This document shows, piece by piece, positions 15,513-22,810 of a stretch of 25,281 nucleotides of DNA. Numbering within the stretch: the stretch's first letter is position 1; every line of letters starts with the position of its first letter. The notes under the pieces were generated by a model. That model was not told where the DNA came from and made no database searches. It was given only the letters and a program-made list of their open reading frames with translations. Both the position numbers and the translations under genes were made by a program. Source of the stretch: Actinomycetes bacterium (GTDB lineage Bacteria > Actinomycetota > Acidimicrobiia > Acidimicrobiales > RAAP-2); assembly GCA_021802025.1 (NCBI GenBank), contig JAKABC010000006.1:1-25281 (forward strand). Direction: 5' to 3'.

Positions 15513-17977
15513 GGATCTCGCTCGCCTGGCTGAGGGAGTTCGTCGACCTGCCCGAGTCGCCCGAGGAGCTGCGCGCGATCCTCGACGACCTCGGCCTGGT
15601 GGTCGAGGGGATCGAGCGCGTCGGCGAGGGACTCGAGGACGTGGTCGTGGCGCGCGTCGAAAAGATCGCCCCAATCCCGGGCGCCGACCGGATCCGCCGG
15701 GTCGTCGTCGACGCCGGCGCGGGTCCGCTCGAGATCGTCTGCGGGGCCTGGAACTTCGACGAGGGCGACCGCGTCGCGCTGGCCCCGGTGGGGGCCGTGC
15801 TGCCCGGCGGCTTCGCCATCGCCCGTCGCACGATGCGCGGGGTCACCTCCAACGGGATGCTCTGCTCGGGCCGCGAGCTCGGCCTGAGCGAGGACCACGC
15901 GGGTCTCCTGGTCCTCAACGACCAGCCCGGCGCCGAGCCGGGCCGACGGCTCGTCGAGGTGCTCGGCCTCGTCCCGGACGTCGTCTTTGACGTCTCGGTC
16001 GAGGGCAACCGGCCCGACGCGTGGTGCGTCGAGGGCGTCGCGCGCGACCTCGCGGTGCGCCTCGCCCGCGAGCTGCGGGCCCCGCGCCTGGCGAGCCCGA
16101 ACGCGACGACCCCCACGGCGTCGCTCGCCGGGGCGCGCATCGAGGCGCTCGACCTGTGCGGGCGGCTCACGGTGTCGGTGTTGCGTAGGGTCACCATCGC
16201 GCCGAGCCCGGCGTGGGTCGCCGAGCGGCTGCGCGCGTGCGGGATGCGCCCCATCTCCAACGTGGTCGACGCCTCGAACCTGGTGATGCTCGAGCTCGGC
16301 CAGCCCACCCACCCCTACGACCTCGCCCGGGTGGCCGGGGCCGCGCTCGGCGCGCGTCGCGCCCGGCCCGGCGAGACGCTCACGACCCTCGACGGCGTCG
16401 AGCGGCGCCTCGCCACGGCGGGGCGAGGACTGGGCGACACGGGCGAGGACTGCGTCATCGTCGACGGCGAGGACCGCGTCCTCGGGCTGGCCGGGATCAT
16501 GGGCGGGGCCGCGAGCGAGATCACCGAGGGGACGACCGAGGTGCTCATCGAGGCGGCCTGCTTCGAGCCCATGGCCATCGCGCGCTCCTCGAAGCGTCAC
16601 GGGCTGCGTACCGAGGCCTCGGCCCGCTTCGAGCGCGGCGTCGACCCCACGCTGGCCCCGCGGGCCGTGGCCCGTCTGGTGGCCGTGCTCGAGGAGAGCT
16701 CGCCGGGACTCGAGTGGCTGGCCGAGCCCCTCGACGTGACCGGGGAGATCGCCGAGGCGCCCACCGTCACCCTGGCCGCGAGCGACGTGGCCGACCTGCT
16801 CGGCACGAGCATCGAGCCCGACGAGATCCGACGCCTGCTCGCCGGCCTCGACTTCGCCCTCGAGGGGGACGACCCCTTCGTCGTGCGCCCCCCGGCGCGC
16901 CGGCTCGACGTGCGCGCCGGTCTCGAGGGTCGCGCCGACGTGATCGAAGAGGTGGCCCGGCTCCACGGCTACGGCCGGCTGACCCGGCGGGTGCCGGCCT
17001 GGCCCGAGGTCGGCGGGTTGAGCGAGCGCCAGCGCACGCGCCGACGCCTGCGCGACGCCGCGGTCGCCCTGGGGGCATTCGAGGTGTGGACCCCGACGCT
17101 CATCGCCCCGAGCGAGCACGCCCTGATCGAGCTCGGGCCGCCCGTCACGGTGGCGAACCCCCTCTCGACCGAGGAGTCGGTGCTGCGCGCAACCTGCGTG
17201 ACCGGGGTCGTGCGCGTCTGGTTGCGCAACCTCGAGCGCGGCCGCGGTGACGTGGCCCTGTTCGAGGTGGGCACGGTCTTCACCCACCCCGACGTCGCGG
17301 CCCACCCCCGACGCACCCGCGGTGGCGTGGGCGGGCGCAGCGAGGTCGACCTGCCCGAAGAGGGCGAGCGCCTCACGCTCGTCCTCGGGCGCCCCGGCGA
17401 CGACGCCGTCGCAGCCACGGTCCTCGCGCGCGCCCTGCTCGGTCGTCTGGCGCTCGAGGACGTGGTGGTGCGCGCCCTTGCCGACGCCCCCCCCGGTCTG
17501 CACCCGACTCGGGCCGCCGCCCTGGTCGACCGGGCGAGCGGGGCGCGCCTCGGCGTCGTGGGCGAGGTCGACCCCCACCTCGTCGCCCGCCTGACCGGCG
17601 GCGAGGCCCCACGGCGCGCGGGCCTGGTCGAGCTCGACCTCGACGCGCTCGCCGACCCGACCCGGGCGACCCCGGCGCCGCGGACCATCCGTCTGCCGAG
17701 CCGCTTCCCGAGCGCCGTGATCGACCTGGCCTTTGTCACCCCCGACGCGCTCAACGCCCAGGACCTGGCCCACGCGCTGGGCGCGACCGACGAGCGGGTG
17801 GAGTCGGTGACGCTCTTTGACGTCTACCGCGGCGGAGCGGTCCCCTCGGGGGCGCGCAGCCTCGCCTTCACGCTGCGGCTCTCCTCGCCCGAGCGCACCC
17901 TCGACGAGCGCGAGGTCGCCCAGCTGCGCGAGGCCCTCATCGAGGCGGGCCGCGCCCTGGGAGCGAGCCTGCGCTGA
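15509..17977 (+). CDS. pheT: Phenylalanyl-tRNA synthetase beta subunit
   Basis: The 822-residue structural and editing subunit. In order: N-terminal RISLAWLREFVDLP; the tRNA-binding OB domain (about 40-150) with VVVARVEKIAPIPGADRI and NGMLCSGRELGLSEDHAG; the B3/B4 editing region with NVVDASNLVMLELGQPTHPYD and GLAGIMGGAASEI; TEASARFERGVDP; the B5 domain; an inactive class II core; and the C-terminal anticodon-binding fold with LPSRFPSAVIDLAF and FDVYRGGAVPSGARSLAF. GTG 15509 overlaps the pheS stop (GTGA). The TGA overlaps the ATG of the thioesterase by one base, so that gene is very probably co-translated. Confidence 0.98.
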   Translation: MRISLAWLREFVDLPESPEELRAILDDLGLVVEGIERVGEGLEDVVVARVEKIAPIPGADRIRRVVVDAGAGPLEIVCGAWNFDEGDRVALAPVGAVLPGGFAIARRTMRGVTSNGMLCSGRELGLSEDHAGLLVLNDQPGAEPGRRLVEVLGLVPDVVFDVSVEGNRPDAWCVEGVARDLAVRLARELRAPRLASPNATTPTASLAGARIEALDLCGRLTVSVLRRVTIAPSPAWVAERLRACGMRPISNVVDASNLVMLELGQPTHPYDLARVAGAALGARRARPGETLTTLDGVERRLATAGRGLGDTGEDCVIVDGEDRVLGLAGIMGGAASEITEGTTEVLIEAACFEPMAIARSSKRHGLRTEASARFERGVDPTLAPRAVARLVAVLEESSPGLEWLAEPLDVTGEIAEAPTVTLAASDVADLLGTSIEPDEIRRLLAGLDFALEGDDPFVVRPPARRLDVRAGLEGRADVIEEVARLHGYGRLTRRVPAWPEVGGLSERQRTRRRLRDAAVALGAFEVWTPTLIAPSEHALIELGPPVTVANPLSTEESVLRATCVTGVVRVWLRNLERGRGDVALFEVGTVFTHPDVAAHPRRTRGGVGGRSEVDLPEEGERLTLVLGRPGDDAVAATVLARALLGRLALEDVVVRALADAPPGLHPTRAAALVDRASGARLGVVGEVDPHLVARLTGGEAPRRAGLVELDLDALADPTRATPAPRTIRLPSRFPSAVIDLAFVTPDALNAQDLAHALGATDERVESVTLFDVYRGGAVPSGARSLAFTLRLSSPERTLDEREVAQLREALIEAGRALGASLR

Positions 17978-18684
17978 TGGAGTTCGCCGCCTGGGTCGAC
18001 GGCTCGCGCCGCTACCTCGGCGCGGCGACCGTGCGCCTGGGCGACGTCGACCCGAGTGGTCGGCTCCGGGTCGACGCACTGGCGCGCTACCTCCAGGACG
18101 TGGCGACCGACGACTGGAACGACACCGGGCTCGTCCCCGAGAGCGACGACGTGTGGCTGGTGCGCCGCACCGGGTTGCGACGGGTGGCGGGCGCGCGCTG
18201 GCCCGGCTACCTCGAGGGGCTCGAGCTCGCGACCTGGTGCTCGGGGACGGGCCCGGCCTGGGCCGAGCGGCGCACCGACGTGATCCTCGACGGGGTCGTG
18301 GTGATCGAGACGGTGGCGCTGTGGGTGCCCACGGACCCCGAGGGACGCCCGGTGCGCATGCGCGAGTCCTTCTTCGCCGTCTACGGCGAGGCGGCGCGGG
18401 CCCGGCGCGTCTCAAGCCGCGTGGGCGTGCCCCCGATGAGCGAGGGCGCGACCCGGCGGCCGTGGCCCACGCGCCGCAGCGACCTCGACCTGGTGGGCCA
18501 CGTGAACAACGCCGCCGTCTGGGAGGTGGTGACCGAGGTGGCGCCCGTAGCGCCGGGTGCGGCGACCGTCGTGCACCACGGCTCGCTCGAGCTGGGCGAC
18601 GAGGTCGCCCTGGTCGAGGGCGAGGGCGTCGCGTGGCTGGTCGTCGGCGAGGCGGTGAGGGTCTCGGCGACCTACGCGACCTGA
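17977..18684 (+). CDS. FatA-like acyl-ACP/acyl-CoA thioesterase, hot-dog fold
   Basis: A 235-residue protein with the tandem hot-dog layout of the acyl-ACP thioesterase family. The first repeat has VRLGDVDPSGRLRVDALARY with helix LQDVATDDW; the second has TRRSDLDLVGHVNNAAVWEV, matching the catalytic DxxxHVNN region. It would hydrolyse fatty acyl thioesters in the cytoplasm; the chain length cannot be read. It overlaps pheT by one base (TGATG), an unexpected partner for a tRNA synthetase. Its last 13 bases overlap the 3' end of the convergent transporter gene. Specificity for ACP rather than CoA is inference. Confidence 0.8.
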   Translation: MEFAAWVDGSRRYLGAATVRLGDVDPSGRLRVDALARYLQDVATDDWNDTGLVPESDDVWLVRRTGLRRVAGARWPGYLEGLELATWCSGTGPAWAERRTDVILDGVVVIETVALWVPTDPEGRPVRMRESFFAVYGEAARARRVSSRVGVPPMSEGATRRPWPTRRSDLDLVGHVNNAAVWEVVTEVAPVAPGAATVVHHGSLELGDEVALVEGEGVAWLVVGEAVRVSATYAT

Positions 18685-19562
18685 GCGTCGGCGAGGTCGT
18701 CCTCGCGCGTACGGGTGCGCGGGCGGGTCGTCGCCAGGATCGAGCCACCCAGGACGAGGGGGAAGCCCACGGCGATGCCCACGGTGAGGGGCTCGTGCAG
18801 CCCGACCATCCCGAGCACGACCGCGAGGGCGGTGTTGAGGTAGGTCACCACGACCGAGCGGGCCGGCCCGGCCTCCTTCACGAGTTCGAAGAAGACGAGG
18901 AAGGCCGCGACGGTGCACACGAGGCTGAGCACGACGATCGACCAGAGGGTCTCGGCCGAGACCCGCGTCGGCCAGTGGACGACGTCCCAGGGGACCCAGG
19001 CGAGCGAGACGACGGCGGTCGCGCCCATGATGACGGTCGGCCCGTCGACGTGGGTGAGTTTGGTCGCCAGGATGATCGGGCCGATCGCGTAGCCGACGAT
19101 CACGAGCGCCATGAGCGCGATCCAGGGGATCGAGCCGCGGGTGATCCCGAGCCCGACGAGCAGCGCGACCCCCAGGGCCCCCACGAGGAGTCCGCTGAGG
19201 CGGCGCCGGTCGACCGTCTCGGCGCCGCGCAGGCGTTGGACGACGACCGACACGAGCGGCACGCAGCAGATCAGGAGACTGGTGAGCGAACTGGTGATGT
19301 GGCGCTCGGCGGTCGACATGAGGTACCAGGGGACGCCGAACTCGACGGCCCCGAACAGGGCGATCCAGCCCAGGTGGGTGGCGAGCGCGCGCCACTGGCG
19401 CCGCCAGGCGACGAGGGGACCGAGCACGAGCGCGGCCGGGCCGGTGCGCGCGAGCACGAGCACCCCGGGGTCGAGCTGGCGCACGGCCACGCGGATCAAG
19501 AGGTAGGGGATGCCCCAGATGACCGACATGGCGACGAAGAGCAGCCAGCCGCGACGGGACAC
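18672..19562 (-). CDS. EamA/DMT-family membrane transporter
   Basis: A 296-residue protein with about ten hydrophobic helices arranged as two EamA repeats, a topology typical of drug/metabolite exporters. The first repeat opens with FVAMSVIWGIPYLLIRVAV and contains LDPGVLVLARTGPAALVL and a run ending SSLTSLLICCVPLVSVVV. The second contains LVIVGYAIGPIILATKL and GPARSVVVTYLNTALAVVLG, then GMVGLHEPLTVGIAVGFPLVLGG-like end helices. GTG 19562 follows TACCGT at a six-base spacing and no Shine-Dalgarno. The substrate is unknown; amino acids or other metabolites are typical of the family. It is divergent from argC across 65 bases that carry the probable ArgR boxes, so co-regulation is possible. Confidence 0.88.
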   Translation of the reverse strand: MSRRGWLLFVAMSVIWGIPYLLIRVAVRQLDPGVLVLARTGPAALVLGPLVAWRRQWRALATHLGWIALFGAVEFGVPWYLMSTAERHITSSLTSLLICCVPLVSVVVQRLRGAETVDRRRLSGLLVGALGVALLVGLGITRGSIPWIALMALVIVGYAIGPIILATKLTHVDGPTVIMGATAVVSLAWVPWDVVHWPTRVSAETLWSIVVLSLVCTVAAFLVFFELVKEAGPARSVVVTYLNTALAVVLGMVGLHEPLTVGIAVGFPLVLGGSILATTRPRTRTREDDLADAQVA

Positions 19563-19568
19563 GAATCA

Positions 19569-19574
19569 ACGGTA
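19569..19574 (-). promoter_or_regulatory. Probable -10 hexamer of the EamA transporter gene
   Basis: Minus-strand TACCGT lies six bases before GTG 19562, predicting a leaderless mRNA. A weak -35-like TTACAA (19597-19592) sits 17 bases further upstream and is the reverse complement of the TTGTAA proposed as the argC -35, so the two promoters may share it. Confidence 0.5.
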
Positions 19575-19591
19575 GCCGACTGCCGGCGCAG

Positions 19592-19622
19592 TTGTAATTT
19601 ACTCCGGGTGTGTGCATAAAAT
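19592..19622 (+). promoter_or_regulatory. Probable argC promoter, leaderless
   Basis: TTGTAA (19592-19597) and TAAAAT (19617-19622) resemble -35 and -10 elements with a 19-base spacer. TAAAAT ends five bases before the argC ATG, and no ribosome-binding site exists, so the mRNA probably starts at or next to the ATG. This is the most A/T-rich patch I noticed in the window. Confidence 0.55.
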
Positions 19623-19625
19623 GTC
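19592..19625 (+). promoter_or_regulatory. Probable pair of ARG boxes (ArgR operator)
   Basis: Two imperfect A/T-rich palindromes, TTGTAATTTACTC (centre 19598) and TGCATAAAATGTC (centre 19619), are 21 bases apart centre to centre. That is the spacing of paired ARG boxes in classical arginine operators. They cover the argC -35 and -10, which fits repression by occlusion, and argR lies in the operon. The half-sites match the consensus only partly. Confidence 0.6.
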
Positions 19626-19627
19626 GT

Positions 19628-20641
19628 ATGCGGGTCGGAGTCGTCGGGGCGAGCGGGTACGCGGGCAGCGAGGTCGTGCGCCTGTGCGGGTCCCACCCCG
19701 ACCTCGAGGTCGTCCTCGCGACCGGCGAGTCCAGCGCGGGCGTCGCCCTGGGCGCCCACGTGCCGGCGCTGGCGGCGCGCTACCCCGACCTCGTGCTCGC
19801 CCCGACCGAGAGCGTGCTCGAGGCCGAGCTCGACGTCGTCTTTTGCGCCCTGCCCCACGGCAAGAGCCAGGGGATCGTGGCGGGCCTGGTCGAGCGCGGG
19901 GTCGTGGTGGTCGACCTCGGGGCCGACTTCCGCCTGAAGGACCCCGACCAGTACGCGGCGTGGTACGGCGAGGCGCACCGCGCGCCCGAGATGCTGGCGC
20001 GCGCGGTCTACGGCCTGGTTGAGCGCCACCGCGACGAGCTCGCCGGCGCGCGCCTGGTGGCCGCGCCGGGCTGCTACCCGACCGCCACCGCGCTCGCCCT
20101 GGGACCCTTCGTCGACGCGGGCGTCGTCGAGCGCGCGGGGATCGTCGTCGACGCGCTCTCGGGGGTCTCGGGCGCCGGGCGCGCGACCAGCGAGCGCCTG
20201 CACTTCGCGCGCCTGGCGGCTAACGCCGAGGCCTACGGGTTGGGCCGCCACCGCCACACCCCCGAGATGGAGGCCGAGCTCGGCGTCGAGCTCCTCTTCA
20301 CCCCCCACCTCGTCCCGGTGGCCCGGGGCCTGCTCGTGACCGCCTACGCGCGACTCGTCGAGCCGGTCAGCGCGTCCGCGGCGCTCGCGCTGCTCGAGGC
20401 GCGCTACGCCCACGACCCCTGCGTCGTGGTGAGCGAGGCGCCCCCGACGCTGAAGGACCCGGTCGGCTCGAACCTGTGCTTCGTGAGCGTTGCGGTGGAT
20501 GAGCGCACCGGCTGGCTGGTGGCCCTCGCGTCGATCGACAACCTCATCAAGGGTGCGGCCGGCCAGGCCATCCAGGCCTGGAACGTGGCGAGCGGCCGGC
20601 CCGAGACCCTCGGCCTGCCCCTCACGGGGGTGACCCCGTGA
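19628..20641 (+). CDS. argC: N-acetyl-gamma-glutamyl-phosphate reductase
   Basis: Catalyses the NADPH-dependent third step of arginine synthesis, from N-acetylglutamyl phosphate to the semialdehyde. The 337-residue protein starts with the Rossmann motif VGVVGASGYAGSEVVRL, then VVFCALPHGKSQ, DLGADFRLKD, the catalytic Cys in AAPGCYPTATALAL, SGVSGAGR, FTPHLVPVARG and NLIKGAAGQAIQ. ATG 19628 begins directly at the first beta strand; an upstream in-frame GTG at 19610 lies within the operator and is less likely. It is the first gene of the operon; the stop overlaps argB as GTGA. LysY, a lysine-pathway paralogue, is an alternative family but the context is arginine. Confidence 0.96.
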   Translation: MRVGVVGASGYAGSEVVRLCGSHPDLEVVLATGESSAGVALGAHVPALAARYPDLVLAPTESVLEAELDVVFCALPHGKSQGIVAGLVERGVVVVDLGADFRLKDPDQYAAWYGEAHRAPEMLARAVYGLVERHRDELAGARLVAAPGCYPTATALALGPFVDAGVVERAGIVVDALSGVSGAGRATSERLHFARLAANAEAYGLGRHRHTPEMEAELGVELLFTPHLVPVARGLLVTAYARLVEPVSASAALALLEARYAHDPCVVVSEAPPTLKDPVGSNLCFVSVAVDERTGWLVALASIDNLIKGAAGQAIQAWNVASGRPETLGLPLTGVTP

Positions 20642-21423
20642 GCGTCGTCGCCAAGCTCGGCGGCCACGCGCTCGACGACCTCACGCCCGAAGCAGCGACC
20701 CTTGGGGCCCTCGCCGAGGACCTCGCCGCCCTCGGGCGCGCCGGCGAGCGCGTGGCCCTCGTCCACGGGGGCGGCCCCCAGATCGAGGCCCTCCTTAGGG
20801 CGCTTCGCGTCGAGAGCGTCTTCATCGACGGCCTGCGGGTCACCGACGACGAGACCATGGGCTACGTGGCCATGGCCCTCGCGGCGGTGAACGCGGCCCT
20901 GGTCGCCGGGCTCGTCGCCCACGGGATCGCGGCGGTCGGGCTCACGGGCCTCGACGCGGGTCTTTTGGTGTCGCGGCCCCTCGGCCCGGCGTGGGGCCGG
21001 GCCGGGGACACGCCGGTCGTCACGGCGCGCGCGCTCGAGGCCCAGTGGGCGGCCGGTCTCGTGCCGGTCGTGAGCCCGATCGCCGCCGACGAGGGCGGCC
21101 GGCTGCTCAACTGCAACGCCGACACCGCCGCCGGCGCCCTCGCGGGCGCCCTCGGGGCCGACCTCGTGCTCTTGAGCGACGTCGACCAGCTGCGCACCGA
21201 TCCCGAGGACCCCGCGACGAGCCTCGCGCGGGTGAGCGCGACCGAGGTCGCCGCTCTCTTGGCGAGTGGCGCCGCGCGCGAGGGGATGCGCCCCAAGGTC
21301 CGCGCGGCGCTCGACGCGCTGGCCGGTGGCGCGGGCCGCGTCGTGCTCGCCAACGGCCGTCGGCCCCACGCGCTCGCCTCGGCGCTCGCGCGCGAGGGCC
21401 ACCACACCGAGGTGGTCGCGTGA
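20638..21423 (+). CDS. argB: N-acetylglutamate kinase, short form
   Basis: Phosphorylates N-acetylglutamate, the second arginine step. The 261-residue amino-acid-kinase fold shows VVAKLGGHAL with the phosphate-binding Lys, ALVHGGGPQIEALL, DGLRVTDDETM, LLNCNADTAAGALAGALG, LVLLSDVDQL and GMRPKVRAALDAL. Length matches the E. coli-type enzyme. It lacks the roughly 25-residue N-terminal helix that, in family knowledge, mediates arginine feedback inhibition in hexameric kinases, so it may be arginine-insensitive, leaving control to ArgR (inference). GTG 20638 overlaps the argC stop and its own stop overlaps argF, both as GTGA. In many actinobacteria argJ precedes and argD follows argB; neither is present here. 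Confidence 0.94.
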   Translation: MSVVAKLGGHALDDLTPEAATLGALAEDLAALGRAGERVALVHGGGPQIEALLRALRVESVFIDGLRVTDDETMGYVAMALAAVNAALVAGLVAHGIAAVGLTGLDAGLLVSRPLGPAWGRAGDTPVVTARALEAQWAAGLVPVVSPIAADEGGRLLNCNADTAAGALAGALGADLVLLSDVDQLRTDPEDPATSLARVSATEVAALLASGAAREGMRPKVRAALDALAGGAGRVVLANGRRPHALASALAREGHHTEVVA

Positions 21424-22331
21424 CCCGCCACCTGCTCACCCTCGACGCCCTCGGCCGCGACGACCTGCTCGAGGTGCTCGACCTCGCCACGGCGCCCCTG
21501 GACGCCACGCTCTACGAGGACGAGCCCGTCGCGCTCGTCTTCGAGCACCCGAGCCTGCGCACCCGGGCCGCGGCGAGTGTCGCGGTCCACCAGTTGGGGG
21601 GCTGGCCGGTCGAGTTCACCGGGGAGGAGATCGGCCTGGACGCGCGCGAGTCGGCCGAGGACGTCGCGCGCACCCTCGCCCAGACCTTCGCGGTGGCCGC
21701 GCTGCGGGTGCGCCGCCACGACGTGCTCGAACGGATCCGTGCGGCGAGCCCGGGACTATCGGTTCTGAACCTGCTCTCCGACGCCGCCCACCCGACCCAG
21801 GCCCTGGCCGACGTGCTCACCATCGCCGAGGCCCACGCCGGCGGCGACGTGCGCGGGCTCGCCGGTCTGCGCGTGGTCTACGTGGGGGACGCGACGAACG
21901 TCACCCGCTCGCTCGCGGTGGCCCTGGCGCACCTCGGGGCGAGCGTCGTGGTCGCGGCGCCCCCGGGCTACCAGCTCGTCCCGGGCGGCCCCGAGGACGC
22001 CCTCGCGATCGGGGCCGGGCCGAGCCTCGTGAGCGACCCGCGCGAAGCCGCCCGCGGGGCCGACGTGCTCTACACCGACACCTGGGTCTCGATGGGCGAG
22101 GAGTCCGAGGCGGCGCGCCGCCGAGCGGACCTCGCGGGCTACCGGGTCGACGAGGCCCTGGTGGACCTGGCCGGTGAGGGCTGTGTCGTGCTGCACTGCC
22201 TGCCCGCCCACCGGGGCGAGGAGGTGACCGACGGGGTGCTCGACGGGGAGCGCTCGTGGGTCTGGCGCCAGGTCTTCCACCGGCGCACGGCGATGCTGGG
22301 CGTGCTCGCCTGGCTCAAGGGGGGACAGTGA
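21420..22331 (+). CDS. argF: Ornithine carbamoyltransferase
   Basis: Joins carbamoyl phosphate and ornithine to citrulline. The 303-residue protein has the carbamoyl-phosphate loop as PSLRTR (family S-T-R-T-R, with Leu replacing Thr), DAAHPTQALADVLT, the second-domain VVYVGDATNVTRSL, TDTWVSMGEESE, and HCLPAHRGEEV with the catalytic Cys. The C-terminal VWRQVFHRRTAM replaces the usual QAENR-like helix. The ornithine-type DxWxSMG loop separates it from aspartate carbamoyltransferase. GTG 21420 overlaps argB and its stop overlaps argR, each by four bases. Confidence 0.95.
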   Translation: MTRHLLTLDALGRDDLLEVLDLATAPLDATLYEDEPVALVFEHPSLRTRAAASVAVHQLGGWPVEFTGEEIGLDARESAEDVARTLAQTFAVAALRVRRHDVLERIRAASPGLSVLNLLSDAAHPTQALADVLTIAEAHAGGDVRGLAGLRVVYVGDATNVTRSLAVALAHLGASVVVAAPPGYQLVPGGPEDALAIGAGPSLVSDPREAARGADVLYTDTWVSMGEESEAARRRADLAGYRVDEALVDLAGEGCVVLHCLPAHRGEEVTDGVLDGERSWVWRQVFHRRTAMLGVLAWLKGGQ

Positions 22332-22810
22332 CCAAGGCCCAGCGACAGCACCGGATCGCCGCGATGATCGACCGCGAGGTCATCTCCACCGCGGCCCAGA
22401 TCGTGGCGCGGCTCCACGAGGAGGGGATCAGCGCCACCCAGGCGACGGTCACCCGTGACCTCCAAGAGCTCGGGACGGTGAAGATCCGCGACGAGCACGG
22501 CGTGCGCCGCATCGTCATGGCCGCCTCGCCCAAGCTGGCGCCGGCCCCGCTCGACCACCTGCGCCGGGTGATGGGCGAGTGGGTCGTCACCGTGGAGCAC
22601 TCGGCCAACGTGGTCGTGGTGCGCACGCCGCCGGGCTGTGCGCACGTGGTGGCTTCGGCGCTCGACCGCAGCGCGCTGCCCGGCGTGCTCGGCTCGGTGG
22701 CCGGCGACGACACGATCCTCGTGGTGGCCGCCGACGCCCACGGCGGACAAGCCCTGAGCACGCAGTTCCGGGTCCTGGCCGGACTCGACGAGTTGACGGA
22801 GGCGAAGTGA
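22328..22810 (+). CDS. argR: Arginine repressor ArgR
   Basis: A 160-residue hexameric repressor that binds ARG boxes when loaded with arginine. The N-terminal winged helix-turn-helix (about 1-70) has KAQRQHRIAAMIDREVISTA, then GISATQATVTRDLQELGTVK with the recognition helix. The C-terminal oligomerisation and arginine-binding domain includes VVVRTPPGCAHVVASALD and GSVAGDDTILVVA with the arginine-binding Asp pair. GTG 22328 overlaps argF (GTGA); the ORF is also open upstream but homology begins here. Sitting fourth in the operon it should be autoregulated through the boxes before argC. Confidence 0.96.
   Translation: MTKAQRQHRIAAMIDREVISTAAQIVARLHEEGISATQATVTRDLQELGTVKIRDEHGVRRIVMAASPKLAPAPLDHLRRVMGEWVVTVEHSANVVVVRTPPGCAHVVASALDRSALPGVLGSVAGDDTILVVAADAHGGQALSTQFRVLAGLDELTEAK

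Noticed and set aside
13203..15674. Long minus-strand frame opposite rplT, the methyltransferase and pheS
   Set aside because: Same high-GC antisense artefact; low-complexity His/Gly/Arg text and no domain.
15446..18748. Minus-strand frame of about 1,100 codons opposite pheT and the thioesterase
   Set aside because: Antisense shadow of pheT, whose domains are all recognisable on the plus strand.
17817..19619. 600-codon plus-strand frame covering the EamA gene
   Set aside because: The minus-strand reading gives ten good membrane helices; the plus reading is charged and repetitive with no motif.
20638..21423. Reading argC/argB as the LysY/LysZ lysine pathway
   Set aside because: No LysW carrier gene is present, and the neighbours argF, argR, argG and argH define an arginine operon.
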